A DNA stretch of 64,000 nt. Source: Nitrospirota bacterium (GTDB lineage Bacteria; Nitrospirota; Nitrospiria; Nitrospirales; Nitrospiraceae). The notes under the pieces were generated by a model. It made no database searches. It worked only from the letters and a program-made list of their open reading frames with translations, and was not told the DNA's origin. The translations under genes were made by a program, and so were the position numbers. The stretch covers positions 62,001 through 126,000 of the forward strand of contig SCVN01000023.1 of assembly GCA_004296885.1 (NCBI GenBank), in the 5' to 3' direction. This document shows, piece after piece, positions 26,234 to 34,642 of this stretch (the stretch's first letter is position 1; every line of letters begins with the position of its first letter).

Positions 26234-26512
26234 ATGCTGTTGAGCGACGACAAGATCACCCATCTGTCGCATGTGATTCTGGCCTGTCTGAAGAAGACGA
26301 CGGCCGCAAAATTGAAGGGTGATGAGACCCACGCCCTGCGCGAGATCAAGCGCATCCTGGCCTTGGAATTGGTCCAGGAAGAGGCGGTCGAGCGGTCGGT
26401 GCGGGCCAAGCTGGCCTCCTATTCCCGTCCCATTGCGGAGGGCAGTCAGGAGTGGGAAGTGCTGTATCGGAAAGCGATGGAGGAGGAGTTGCGGAAACAC
26501 AGGTCCTCCTAG
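26234..26512 (+). CDS. DUF507 protein, second of a tandem pair
   Basis: A 92-residue protein paralogous to the preceding one: MLLSDDKITHLSHVILACL aligns with the first gene's opening helix, and ALELVQEEAVERSVRAKLASY with its central helix. The C-terminal helix differs (WEVLYRKAMEEELRKH), so the two may form a heteromer. The ATG at 26234 is used; a GTG nine bases upstream is possible. Function unknown. Confidence 0.8.
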   Translation: MLLSDDKITHLSHVILACLKKTTAAKLKGDETHALREIKRILALELVQEEAVERSVRAKLASYSRPIAEGSQEWEVLYRKAMEEELRKHRSS

Positions 26513-26552
26513 GAGCCGGGTCGAACGTTGTCCGTTGGTCTGTGAGGGAATT

Positions 26553-27017
26553 ATGAAACCCATGATCGGTATCCTTCTGCTGTTTGTTGGTGTGTGGGCG
26601 TCCGCTTGCTCATCGTCGTCGCCGGAGAAGCCGAAAGCGCGGGCCCCTCTGCCGCTCCCAATGAGCGCGTCCACGGTGGCCGTCCAAGCCAATGAGCAAG
26701 GGACCAAAGCCTATCAAAGCCGCCAGTTCGATGCCGCGAAGGTTTCGTTCGAGCAAACCGTGACGGCGGCGCCGGATTCCGGAGAAGCCCATTACAATCT
26801 GGGCCTGGCGCTGTTCGCGATGGGCGACAACGATGCGGCCCGGGAACATTTCATCGAAGCGGCGAATCTGGCTCCCGGCAACAAGGTGATCTGGGACTCT
26901 CCGGCTTTGCGCCAATATGGGAGTCCCGATCCGAATATTCGCAAGAAGAAGGTGGACGACAGTTACACGAACCAGAGGCCCGGGCTCGGCACCAAGCCGG
27001 GGGGCATGAGTCGTTAG
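26553..27017 (+). CDS. TPR-containing lipoprotein
   Basis: A 154-residue lipoprotein. The signal peptide ends in the lipobox ASAC at Cys19, followed by a Ser-rich tether. Residues about 45-115 hold a TPR unit pair (NEQGTKAYQSRQFDAAKVSF and AHYNLGLALFAMGDNDAAREHF). The C-terminal tail is basic and probably disordered. It would be anchored in the inner or outer membrane and act as a scaffold; no partner is indicated. The start at 26553 has TGAGGGAA upstream. Confidence 0.78.
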   Translation: MKPMIGILLLFVGVWASACSSSSPEKPKARAPLPLPMSASTVAVQANEQGTKAYQSRQFDAAKVSFEQTVTAAPDSGEAHYNLGLALFAMGDNDAAREHFIEAANLAPGNKVIWDSPALRQYGSPDPNIRKKKVDDSYTNQRPGLGTKPGGMSR

Positions 27018-27040
27018 GACAGAGAGTGGAGGCCGGTATT

Positions 27041-27508
27041 ATGGCAACGGAGTTGGCGGTCGGCGTGCCCGCGCCGGAGTTTTCACTGTCCGACGAAAAC
27101 GGAAAAACCGTCGCGCTGAAGGGGCTCAAGGGCAATCCCATCGTGCTGTATTTCTATCCCAAAGATGACACGCCCGGCTGTACGAAGGAGGCCTGCGACT
27201 TCCGCGATTCCCATAAACGGCTTCGGCAGACCGGCGCCGTCGTCCTGGGCGTCAGTCTTGACGGGGCGGAGGCGCACAAGAAATTCATCGCCAAATTCGA
27301 TCTGCCTTTTTCGCTCCTGTGCGACGAGGATGCGTCGGTGTCCAAGTCCTACGGGGTCTACAAGCAGAAGAATATGTATGGGAAGAAATACTGGGGCATC
27401 GAACGGAGCACGTTTGTCATAGATGAACGGGGTGTCGTCAAAGCCCTGTTCCGCAAGGTCAAGGTGGACGGCCATGCGGATGAGGTGTTGGCGGCCTTAA
27501 AGAAGTGA
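27041..27508 (+). CDS. bcp: Thioredoxin-dependent thiol peroxidase (Bcp/PrxQ type)
   Basis: A 155-residue peroxiredoxin. The peroxidatic Cys47 is in KDDTPGCTKEACDFRD and the resolving Cys52 is five residues later, which defines the PrxQ/BCP subfamily. Conserved VLGVSLD and KKYWGIERSTFVID follow. It reduces hydrogen peroxide and organic peroxides with electrons from thioredoxin (a trxA lies 5.5 kb upstream). TGGAGG sits eight bases before the start at 27041. Confidence 0.95.
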   Translation: MATELAVGVPAPEFSLSDENGKTVALKGLKGNPIVLYFYPKDDTPGCTKEACDFRDSHKRLRQTGAVVLGVSLDGAEAHKKFIAKFDLPFSLLCDEDASVSKSYGVYKQKNMYGKKYWGIERSTFVIDERGVVKALFRKVKVDGHADEVLAALKK

Positions 27509-27563
27509 GGAATCTGTCAGCCGTCGGCGCTCGGCTCCCGGCTGAAGGCTGAGCGCTTTCTTG
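27509..27563. repeat. Intergenic spacer with GGCTGAAGGCTGAGCGC words
   Basis: The 57-base spacer between bcp and the next gene is made of the words CAGCCGTCGGCGCTCGGC and CGGCTGAAGGCTGAGCGC. They resemble the spacer at 5834-5934. Confidence 0.35.
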
Positions 27564-27565
27564 GT

Positions 27566-27805
27566 ATGGATAACCGAGAGAAGACCTGGCACGGGTTGCG
27601 AGCGGCGTCGTTGTCTCTCATTCCTGGCCTCGGACATTTGTATCTGGGCGACAAACGCGGGTATGCCGTGGTGGCGTTTGCGATCGCGTTGTTTCTGATC
27701 TCTCGACTCCTGTGGGCTCCCGCCGAGCTCCTCTATCTGAGCATGATCGTCTTTTCCGGCGGGGATGCCTATTCCATCGCCAAGCGTGGCCACGGTCTGA
27801 TGTAA
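27566..27805 (+). CDS. Small membrane protein, 79 residues
   Basis: A 79-residue protein with two hydrophobic helices (about 12-28 and 35-60). The N-terminal LRAASLSLIPGLGHLYLGDKRGY recalls the PGLGHxYLG opening of TM2-like and DUF5683-like small membrane proteins. A similar opening, AAALSLLAPGLGQAIKRQAG, appears in the larger membrane protein at 52777-53466. Function unknown. Confidence 0.6.
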   Translation: MDNREKTWHGLRAASLSLIPGLGHLYLGDKRGYAVVAFAIALFLISRLLWAPAELLYLSMIVFSGGDAYSIAKRGHGLM

Positions 27806-27844
27806 ACGCTCCCATCCCACTCCCCGACTCGACGGAGGTGCGCG

Positions 27845-28840
27845 GTGGCCGGACGGCCAACAGAAATTTCCGGCCCCGCCGAGCGAGCGGGTCGCATTCA
27901 TGCTCCTTCCTGCATCGCTCCGGCTGAGCCCAATGCCATGGTCTGGGTACGCCAGGATGTGCGCTCTCCGCCCTTTGCTCCCGGTCTGCTTCTGATCGCC
28001 TTTCTGGCGCTTGTCTGCTGGTGGTTAGTTCTGGGGCAAGTTGATGCGGCGGAGAAGACCCAGGGACAACTGTCGGTGCGTGATGCGTTGACGGTGCCGG
28101 GAAAGCCAGCCCGGATCGAGGTCAGGCTGTTCCGTAGCGGTCCGGGGCAGCCGGGCATGGGCGGCGAGCCATTGGAATTACTGGTCGGGGGAGCCAAGGC
28201 CGGCCTGGCCATGACGGGTGGCGACGGGCGGGCGTTCTTTGACGCGGCCTGCCGAATGCGGGGAACGTATGTGGTCACCGTCAGGGTTGCCGGCAGTCCG
28301 AGAGTTGACAGTCCTGAGGCCACCGGCACGCTTGCCTGCTGGGAACGCCGTCGCCCCATTCTGCTGGTGGATCTTGCGGCGCTGGCCAAGGAGTCCAAAG
28401 CGCCTTTCGGGATGCCGCCAGGCCTGTCGCTTCCTGTGGGAAGCGCGGAGCCGGAACCCCTCACGGAGGCGGCAGAGGAGCTGAAACGGCTGACCGACTA
28501 TTATTATAACGTCGTCTATCTATCCTGGTCACAACCTGCGGTCTGGCCGAAGGAATCGGATATACGGACATGGCTGCAACAGGCCAAATTCCCACCCGGC
28601 TTGTTGATGACGGCAAGGCCTGGTCAGGTCGGCTTAACCGAGTTGCTGGACCGGCTCAAGGCTGAAGGGTGGGCCAATGTCAAGGTGGGAATCGGAAGGA
28701 CGCGAGAGTTTGCCGAGACGTTGGTGGCGCATCGAATCGATGCGGTGATCCTACCTGCCGGCTCTCGCGACGAGGAGGTGCCGAAGAAGGCGCATATCAT
28801 GAAAAGCTGGATAGAAATCCGAAAGAAGCTGCGGAGTTAG
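27845..28840 (+). CDS. Membrane-anchored protein with an Ig-like region and a HAD/LNS2-like C-terminal region
   Basis: A 331-residue protein. One membrane helix (about residues 47-65) leads to a beta-rich Ig-like region (75-180). Next comes a C-terminal alpha/beta region: ILLVDLAALAK, then YNVVYLSWSQPAVWPKESDIRTWL, FPPGLLMTARPGQ and VKVGIGRTREFAETLVAHRIDAVIL. The order strand-Asp, sensor strand, FPPG turn, GxG and late strand resembles LNS2/App1-type HAD phosphatases. However, the first motif lacks the second Asp, so catalysis is doubtful. GTG 27845 has CGGAGG upstream; 27938 is an alternative start. Confidence 0.55.
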   Translation: MAGRPTEISGPAERAGRIHAPSCIAPAEPNAMVWVRQDVRSPPFAPGLLLIAFLALVCWWLVLGQVDAAEKTQGQLSVRDALTVPGKPARIEVRLFRSGPGQPGMGGEPLELLVGGAKAGLAMTGGDGRAFFDAACRMRGTYVVTVRVAGSPRVDSPEATGTLACWERRRPILLVDLAALAKESKAPFGMPPGLSLPVGSAEPEPLTEAAEELKRLTDYYYNVVYLSWSQPAVWPKESDIRTWLQQAKFPPGLLMTARPGQVGLTELLDRLKAEGWANVKVGIGRTREFAETLVAHRIDAVILPAGSRDEEVPKKAHIMKSWIEIRKKLRS

Positions 28841-28927
28841 GAATTTTCTCCTGGGCTGCGACCCTTTTGTGTTTTGTGCCCGGTTGCTTTAAGATGCAAC
28901 CAGCTGACACTCTAGAACCAGGCCGGC

Positions 28928-30310
28928 GTGACGAAGAAACTCCAGACGATGCGAGTCAAAACCAGCTTTTTGTGCCAGGTTTGCGGCCACCAGGCTCCCC
29001 GGTGGCTGGGGCGATGTCCCGATTGTGGCCGGTGGAATAGCCTGAAGGAGGAACGGCTTCCTGCGACCGGTCCTGGTCGTGCGGGGAATCCCGGCGTGGC
29101 CGGTTCGAAGGCGACGCCCATCAACGAAATCGAGATCATCGGCGAAGATCGGCTGGAGACGGGGATCGGCGAACTGGATCGTGTGTTGGGGGGCGGCGTC
29201 ATACCCGGGTCGGTGATCCTCATCGGGGGCGACCCCGGCATCGGCAAGACCACCCTGCTCCTCCAGGCCCTGCCGAAGCTGGCGATGGCCGGCGAAAAAG
29301 TCCTGTACGTGTCGGGAGAAGAGTCCCCGCGGCAGATCAAGATGCGGGCGCAGCGGCTGGCCGTCGAAGACCCGGCCCTCTTCATCCTGGCCGAAACGTC
29401 ACTCGAAACCATCTTCAAGTCGATCCACGAGTTGCAGCCGACGGTTGTGGTGGTGGACTCCATCCAGACGGTCTATACCGACCAGATCACTTCCGCGCCC
29501 GGCAGCATCAGTCAGGTGCAGGAGGTGGCGGGGCAGTTGATGGGGTTTGCCAAGCGGAGCGGCGTGCCGGTGTTCATCATCGGCCATGTGACGAAGGAAG
29601 GGGCGATTGCCGGGCCCCGGCTTCTGGAGCACATCGTGGATACGGTGCTGTATTTCGAGGGCGACCGGGGCCATGCCTATCGGATCTTGCGCGCCGTGAA
29701 GAACCGGTTCGGATCCACGAACGAGATCGGGGTCTTTACGATGAAGGACGCGGGGCTCGAAGAAGTCGGCAACCCATCGGAACTGTTCCTGGCCGAGCGG
29801 CCCGAGCGGAGTACCGGCTCAGTCGTCGTTTCCAGTCTGGAGGGGTCGCGGCCCATTCTGGTCGAGTTGCAGGCGTTGGTGTCTTCGACGAGCTATGCCA
29901 TGCCGAAGCGTATGGCGAACGGCGTGGAGCTGAATCGGGTCTCCCTGTTGCTGGCGGTGATGGAGAAACGGCTCGGGTTGCATTTTTCCGGGCAGGATGT
30001 CTACGTGAACGTCGTGGGCGGCCTGCAAATCGAGGAGCCGGCGGTGGACGTGGGGATTGCGTTGGCCATTACGTCCAGCCTCCGCGAGCGTCCGATCGAT
30101 CACCGCACGGTCGTCCTGGGCGAGATGGGCCTCGGTGGAGAGGTGCGCGCCATCAGCCAGGTGGATCTCCGCTTGCGCGAGGCGGCCAAAATGGGGTTTC
30201 GACGCTGCCTGCTGCCGGAACGGAATCTGGCCAAGCTGGAGCCGGTCGAGGGGATGGAACTCGTGGGGATCCGAGAGATTGGAGACGCATTGGATGCGGC
30301 GTTCGCCTAG
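28928..30310 (+). CDS. radA: DNA repair/branch-migration ATPase RadA (Sms)
   Basis: A 460-residue RadA. The N-terminal zinc ribbon has C16, C19, C30 and C33 (CQVCG..RCPDCGRW). The RecA-like core has GGDPGIGKTTLLLQ, VVVVDSIQT and the RadA-specific KNRFGSTNEIGVF. The C-terminus is a Lon-protease-like domain (GLQIEEPAVDVGIALAI, VLGEMGLGGEVR). It processes recombination branches and complements recN and recA in this window. A start at 28949 is also possible. The next gene overlaps its end by 17 bases. Confidence 0.95.
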   Translation: MTKKLQTMRVKTSFLCQVCGHQAPRWLGRCPDCGRWNSLKEERLPATGPGRAGNPGVAGSKATPINEIEIIGEDRLETGIGELDRVLGGGVIPGSVILIGGDPGIGKTTLLLQALPKLAMAGEKVLYVSGEESPRQIKMRAQRLAVEDPALFILAETSLETIFKSIHELQPTVVVVDSIQTVYTDQITSAPGSISQVQEVAGQLMGFAKRSGVPVFIIGHVTKEGAIAGPRLLEHIVDTVLYFEGDRGHAYRILRAVKNRFGSTNEIGVFTMKDAGLEEVGNPSELFLAERPERSTGSVVVSSLEGSRPILVELQALVSSTSYAMPKRMANGVELNRVSLLLAVMEKRLGLHFSGQDVYVNVVGGLQIEEPAVDVGIALAITSSLRERPIDHRTVVLGEMGLGGEVRAISQVDLRLREAAKMGFRRCLLPERNLAKLEPVEGMELVGIREIGDALDAAFA

Positions 30311-31220
30311 GACGACGGCAAAAACGGCACGTGGCAGTCTGCCCTCATGGCGCGTGGTCTGTTGCCTCTTGCCTCTTGTAGTGCTGTCCGGCTGCGCCCT
30401 GTGGTCCAAGCCGGAAGGGCCGACGCTCCAGGAGGCCACGGCTTCGCAACTGACGCAATTGCTGAAGGAACGTGAGGCGGCGATCCAGACGGTCAAGGGT
30501 CTGTTCAGAGCCCAGGTGAAGGGAGTCGGCAGCTTCTTGGTCCAGCGCATGGAAGGGGCCGTATATTACCGGCGGCCGAATGCGCTCAGGCTGCAAGGCT
30601 TTAATCAAATCGGCGGACCCCTGTTCGACTTTATCGTGGCGGAAGACTTGTACCGGCTTCGCTTGCTGGCCTCGGGGAAGACCTATACGGGACGGTTGGG
30701 CGATCTTCAGGACCTGGGCGCCATCAGCAAGCCCATCCAGTTGAGCCTCCTGGCCATGAGCGGCGCCGTCGGGACTGCTTCCGTGGACGAGGGGGACCGC
30801 GTCGCCCTGGTTGAAGACGGGGACCGGTATCGTTTGGATGTGCTGGCATCATCGGACGGCACAGCCGATCATGCCACGCCTCTGCGCCGCATCTGGTTTG
30901 ATCGGCAGTCGCTGCAGGTGGTGCAGGAGGATCGCCTGAGCCAGTCCGGCCAACTGGAAGCGACGGTTCGGTTCGATGATTTTCGAGCTGTCCAGTCGTC
31001 CTTGCCCGGCGAGGCCGGCCCGCTCCTGAAGCCTTTCAAGGTCATGATCCAAGACGGACAGGGGGGCGGCGCCCTGCAACTCACGTTTCATGAGATCGTG
31101 CCGAATCCGGTCCTGAAACCGGAAGACTTGGGCGTGGTCCGGAAGGAGGAGGAAGATATCCGTCGGCCGGTGCGTCCGATGGCGCACACGTTCTTTGATG
31201 CGACGGGGGCGAGATCGTGA
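30294..31220 (+). CDS. Outer-membrane-type lipoprotein, DUF4292/LolB-like
   Basis: A 308-residue lipoprotein starting at 30294 with a signal peptide ending in the lipobox LSGC (CCLLPLVVLSGCALWS). The mature part has the open beta-barrel pattern of DUF4292/LolB-like proteins: IQTVKGLFRAQVKG, VYYRRPNALRLQGF, GPLFDFIVAEDLYRLRLL and DGDRYRLDVL, ending in paired strands near IVPNPVLKPEDLG. LolB receives lipoproteins from the carrier LolA; whether this protein does is unknown. It overlaps radA by 17 bases and tsaB by four bases. Confidence 0.75.
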   Translation: MRRSPRTTAKTARGSLPSWRVVCCLLPLVVLSGCALWSKPEGPTLQEATASQLTQLLKEREAAIQTVKGLFRAQVKGVGSFLVQRMEGAVYYRRPNALRLQGFNQIGGPLFDFIVAEDLYRLRLLASGKTYTGRLGDLQDLGAISKPIQLSLLAMSGAVGTASVDEGDRVALVEDGDRYRLDVLASSDGTADHATPLRRIWFDRQSLQVVQEDRLSQSGQLEATVRFDDFRAVQSSLPGEAGPLLKPFKVMIQDGQGGGALQLTFHEIVPNPVLKPEDLGVVRKEEEDIRRPVRPMAHTFFDATGARS

Positions 31221-31966
31221 AAGTCTTGGCCGTGGAAACCGCGACGAGGCGTCAAAGCGTGGCGATCCTGGATGGGACGAGGGTGTTGGCACGTTCGGAT
31301 GAAGATGCCCGAGGGGCCCATGCGCGCTGGTTGGTGCCGACCATTGATCGGCTCTTGGCTGAAACCGGTTTGTCTCTGACCGGTCTGGACGGATTGGCCG
31401 TTTCCATTGGGCCTGGATCGTTCACCGGCTTGCGGGTTGGCCTGGCCACGATGATGGGCTTCCGAACGGTCGCCGGTCTTCCCTTGGCAGCGGTTCCAAC
31501 CCTGGAAGCCCTAGCCTGGAATCACCGGGAGGTGGGGTGCACCATCTGTCCGATCCTGCAGGCCAGAACCGGCGAGGTCTATTGGGCTTTGTATCGCTGG
31601 ACCTCGGAAACGGTGCTGACTCGGATTTCGGAAGCACGAGCCGGAACGCTCCGGGCGCTGGGTGAGTCCATCACAGACTCGACCGTCGTACTGGGCGACG
31701 GCTGGGAGGGCAACGAGGACGAGTTGCAGCTGGTGCTCGCAGAACGGATGGTGAAGGTGGAGCAGGCGCCTCCTGAGGCGATGGCGGTTTCAGCCGTGAG
31801 CGTCGGCCTGGCCGGACTGGAACGGCTGGCACGGGGTGACAAAGCAAGCCAGGGGTTGGTCCCCTTGTATGTTCAACGAGCTGAAGCGGAGGTGGCTTGG
31901 GAGCGGCGGGCGCCGGCTGTCGCCTCTATCCCTGGCCGGGACGAAGGCGGTCATGGACAGTCATAG
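31217..31966 (+). CDS. tsaB: tRNA threonylcarbamoyladenosine biosynthesis protein TsaB
   Basis: A 249-residue TsaB. The ASKHA-fold opening MKVLAVETATRRQSVAIL and the hallmark GPGSFTGLRVGLA (about residues 64-77) are clear, as is the PTLEALAWN region. TsaB pairs with TsaD and TsaE to place the t6A modification on tRNAs reading ANN codons. The GTG start at 31217 overlaps the lipoprotein stop (GTGA). RimI follows directly, a very common tsaB-rimI pairing. The C-terminal end, rich in Glu and Arg, is longer than in some homologues. Confidence 0.92.
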   Translation: MKVLAVETATRRQSVAILDGTRVLARSDEDARGAHARWLVPTIDRLLAETGLSLTGLDGLAVSIGPGSFTGLRVGLATMMGFRTVAGLPLAAVPTLEALAWNHREVGCTICPILQARTGEVYWALYRWTSETVLTRISEARAGTLRALGESITDSTVVLGDGWEGNEDELQLVLAERMVKVEQAPPEAMAVSAVSVGLAGLERLARGDKASQGLVPLYVQRAEAEVAWERRAPAVASIPGRDEGGHGQS

Positions 31967-32501
31967 GGGTAGCGTGGTTCACGATCGCCAAGATCCTCTT
32001 GCCTCTCGGTTTCTGTTTGAGCCGGCACAAAGGGGGGATCTCGATCGTCTCGTTGCGATCGAGCAGGCCTCGTTCACGGCTCCCTGGACCCGTAAGATGC
32101 TCGAAGCGGAGTTGCAGAATCCCTTCAGTCAGCTCCTCACCGCGCGACGGCGGTCGGACGGGCGGACCGGAGAGATCGTCGGCTACCTGTGCTTCTGGAT
32201 CGTGTTCGAGGAGTTGCGCCTCATGAATTTGGCCGTGGAAGCGGGGAGTCGGCGCCGGGGCATTGCCAGGGCACTGGTCCTCCACGCCCTCTCCCTGGCC
32301 CGTGACCGTGGTGCTACACGGGCGGTGCTCGAGGTGCGGGTCTCGAATCATGCGGCCAGGCGCCTGTACGAAGGCTTGGGATTCCGACAGGTGGCTGTTC
32401 GTTCCCGGTACTACGCGGATCCGATCGAAGATGCCGTGCTGATGCAACGAGAGTCGGTGGGCGTTCTAACCCTAAGCCAGGAGGTGGAGCATGCTGACTG
32501 A
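31953..32501 (+). CDS. rimI: Ribosomal protein S18 alanine N-acetyltransferase RimI (GNAT)
   Basis: A 182-residue GNAT acetyltransferase. Motifs: IEQASFTAPWTRKMLEAEL (RimI-type opening), LMNLAVEAGSRRRGIARALV (acetyl-CoA loop RRRGIA), LEVRVSNHAARRLYEGLGF and the late RSRYYADPIEDAVLM. It acetylates the N-terminal Ala of ribosomal protein S18 in E. coli; other targets are possible. ATG 31953 is chosen because it gives a typical length and overlaps tsaB by 14 bases. About 20 extra residues precede the usual GNAT start. Confidence 0.9.
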   Translation: MDSHRGSVVHDRQDPLASRFLFEPAQRGDLDRLVAIEQASFTAPWTRKMLEAELQNPFSQLLTARRRSDGRTGEIVGYLCFWIVFEELRLMNLAVEAGSRRRGIARALVLHALSLARDRGATRAVLEVRVSNHAARRLYEGLGFRQVAVRSRYYADPIEDAVLMQRESVGVLTLSQEVEHAD

Positions 32502-32715
32502 CGCACGTGTCTCGGAGCTGTTGAGAGGGTCCAGCACGGAATTCAAGGAACTCGAACAGATTCACCACCGGCTGGATGCGGAACTGGCGGAATTGCAAAA
32601 GCGACATGTGCTGACCCCCCAGGAGGAGCTGGTCAAGAAGCAGCTCCAAAAAGAGAAACTGGCCAAGAAGGACAGGATGGCGGAGTTGATTCGCCTGTAT
32701 CGGGAGAACGGGTAG
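32491..32715 (+). CDS. DUF465 (YdcH-like) small coiled-coil protein
   Basis: A 74-residue DUF465-family protein: a helical hairpin with FKELEQIHHRLDAELAELQK, a PQEELVKKQLQKEKLAKKDRMAEL turn and second helix. The family is small, cytoplasmic and of unknown function. AGGAGG lies seven bases before the ATG, which overlaps rimI by 11 bases. Confidence 0.85.
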   Translation: MLTDARVSELLRGSSTEFKELEQIHHRLDAELAELQKRHVLTPQEELVKKQLQKEKLAKKDRMAELIRLYRENG

Positions 32716-32756
32716 GGCGCCGCCGCCCGCTCACCGGCAATTCGCGGACCAACGTG

Positions 32757-33566
32757 ATGGAATTTCCAGGCGTCAAGTCCATGGCTACCGTGCTGCCGCC
32801 GCTGGCCAACCACCTGGCCAGCATCAAGCGGCGCCTGATCGTGATTGCGGGAGCGGTCCTGGCGTCTTTCATCCTGACCTTTGCTTATGCGGGGGAGTTG
32901 ATTCAATGGTTCAAGCGCCCCTTTTCGGACGAGCTGATTTTTTACAGCCCCACCGAAGCTCTGTTTGCCTCCGTGAAGGTATCGATCCTGGCCGGTATCG
33001 TGCTGAGTCTGCCAGTGATTCTCTATCAATGCTGGAAGTTCATCGAGCCGGCCCTGCTCCCGAAGGAGCAACGGTGGGCCATTCCCCTCTTCTGTCTGGC
33101 GGCAGGATTTTTCGCCCTGGGAATGGTTTTCTGCAATCTGGTCATCCTGCCGCTGGTCATCCAGTTCTTCGTCAGTTTCGGTATGGAGCGAGCGCTGGTT
33201 CCCCAATTGGCTGTCGGCACTTACGTCGATTTCAACGTCAAATTTCTGCTGATCTTTGGGTTCGCGTTCGAGCTACCGTTGGTGTTGACGCTGTTGTCGC
33301 GCATCGGCGTCGTGTCGCCGGCGTTGCTCAGCCATTACCGCAAACATGCCGTCATGACGGCCTTGATCCTGTCGGCAATCGTCACGCCCGACGCCACCCT
33401 GTTCACCATGCTCTTGATGGCGGTGCCCCTCATGGTCCTGTATGAGATCGGCATTCTTGGGACCCGCTTGTTTGGCCGGCGCCTTCCGCAAGGAGCGCCG
33501 GGGCAGGATCATGATGGGCCTGTTCCGGTGCTGCCGACGGGCACGGCCGGCCAGCGGGTGAAATGA
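32757..33566 (+). CDS. tatC: Sec-independent protein translocase subunit TatC
   Basis: A 269-residue TatC with six membrane helices. Signatures: HLASIKRRLIVIAGAV at the first helix, FYSPTEALFASVKVSILAGIVLSLPVILYQCWKFIEPALLPKEQR (split), GFAFELPLVLTLLSRIG and SAIVTPDATLFTMLLMAVPL. TatC recognises twin-arginine signals and carries folded proteins (often molybdoenzymes) across the inner membrane. TatA/TatB are not beside it. The C-terminal tail is longer than usual and polar. The gene ends in an ATGA overlap with the beta-propeller gene. Confidence 0.93.
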   Translation: MEFPGVKSMATVLPPLANHLASIKRRLIVIAGAVLASFILTFAYAGELIQWFKRPFSDELIFYSPTEALFASVKVSILAGIVLSLPVILYQCWKFIEPALLPKEQRWAIPLFCLAAGFFALGMVFCNLVILPLVIQFFVSFGMERALVPQLAVGTYVDFNVKFLLIFGFAFELPLVLTLLSRIGVVSPALLSHYRKHAVMTALILSAIVTPDATLFTMLLMAVPLMVLYEIGILGTRLFGRRLPQGAPGQDHDGPVPVLPTGTAGQRVK

Positions 33567-34642
33567 TGGCCCCGTTCAAAGCCGCCTTGGTACTTGTTGC
33601 TTGCGCCTTGTTCTTCGGGGCGGTCCAACCCTGTGCGGCCCAGCGGTCTCCGGGTCGCCATGACGCTCCGTTGGAGCAGGTGCCGGTCAGCCCGGCCCCC
33701 AGCATTCAAGCTTTGGCGGTGGGCAAGGATCAGGCCCTGTATGCCGGCTCGTTCGGTCAGGGGGTGTTTCGCAGTCATGACCAGGGGAAGAGCTGGGTGT
33801 CCGTCAATGAGGGACTGAGCGATGGGTTTATCCTGTCCTTGGCCATTGCGGAGGACGGAAGGGTCTATGTCGGCACCCTCAGAGGGGGCGTGTTCCGGAG
33901 CGACAACGAAGGCAAGAGCTGGCAGGCGTTGAACGAAGGGCTCAAGCGGCTGGAGGTCAAGGCCTTGCTGATCGATGGCCGCGCCCTCTATGCCGGGACC
34001 GGCGACGGCGTCTATCGCTTGGGAGAAGGAGATACCCACTGGGCGCGCGTAACCAAGGGGTTTGATGACCTGCTCATCCACACCCTGGTGCTGGGTATGG
34101 ATCGGACTCTCTTTGCCGGCACATCCGGGAAGGGGGTGCTCCGGTTGAAGTTCAACGGGGCGGAGTGGACTCGCCTTTCCAAGGGACTGAAGGACCATGA
34201 AGGGCTGGTCGAGAATTTCATTCGTGTGCTGGCGCTGGATCGGGAACAAGCGCTCTACGCGGGCACCTTCGACGGCGGGGTGTTTCGGAGCGCCGATGGA
34301 GGGGAAACCTGGATTCCGATCAGCCGATCCCTCCCCAATGATTCGATCCGGGGTATCGTAGTGAGCGAAAAAGGGCTGGTTGTCGCCACGGGACGGGGGA
34401 TTTTTAAGACGGTGAGCCAAGGACAGAAGTGGCTGCCCCTGAACAAGGGGCTGACGGAGCTCTCTGTCCAGGCCTTGGTTGCTCCCGGAGGCGGGGTGCT
34501 CTATGCGGGGACGAGTGCGGGGGTGTTTCGAAGCGACGACGATGGAGAGAGTTGGGCCGGGATCAGCGAGGGGCTGGGCGCGGCGCAGGAGTCGGCGGCC
34601 AAGTCGCCATGGGATCATTTGGGGAGGAGTGGAAAGCCATGA
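33563..34642 (+). CDS. Exported YCF48/BNR-type beta-propeller protein
   Basis: A 359-residue protein with a signal peptide (about residues 1-26) and about six repeats of the form LYAGxxxxGVFRSxDxGxxWxxxNxGL, seen from residue 50 to 345. This sialidase/BNR-type blade pattern matches photosystem II assembly factor YCF48-like and related seven-bladed propellers, which act as scaffolds in the periplasm rather than enzymes. It is translationally coupled to tatC (ATGA) and to the cyclophilin gene (ATGA), suggesting a shared envelope role. Its actual partner is unknown. Confidence 0.78.
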   Translation: MMAPFKAALVLVACALFFGAVQPCAAQRSPGRHDAPLEQVPVSPAPSIQALAVGKDQALYAGSFGQGVFRSHDQGKSWVSVNEGLSDGFILSLAIAEDGRVYVGTLRGGVFRSDNEGKSWQALNEGLKRLEVKALLIDGRALYAGTGDGVYRLGEGDTHWARVTKGFDDLLIHTLVLGMDRTLFAGTSGKGVLRLKFNGAEWTRLSKGLKDHEGLVENFIRVLALDREQALYAGTFDGGVFRSADGGETWIPISRSLPNDSIRGIVVSEKGLVVATGRGIFKTVSQGQKWLPLNKGLTELSVQALVAPGGGVLYAGTSAGVFRSDDDGESWAGISEGLGAAQESAAKSPWDHLGRSGKP

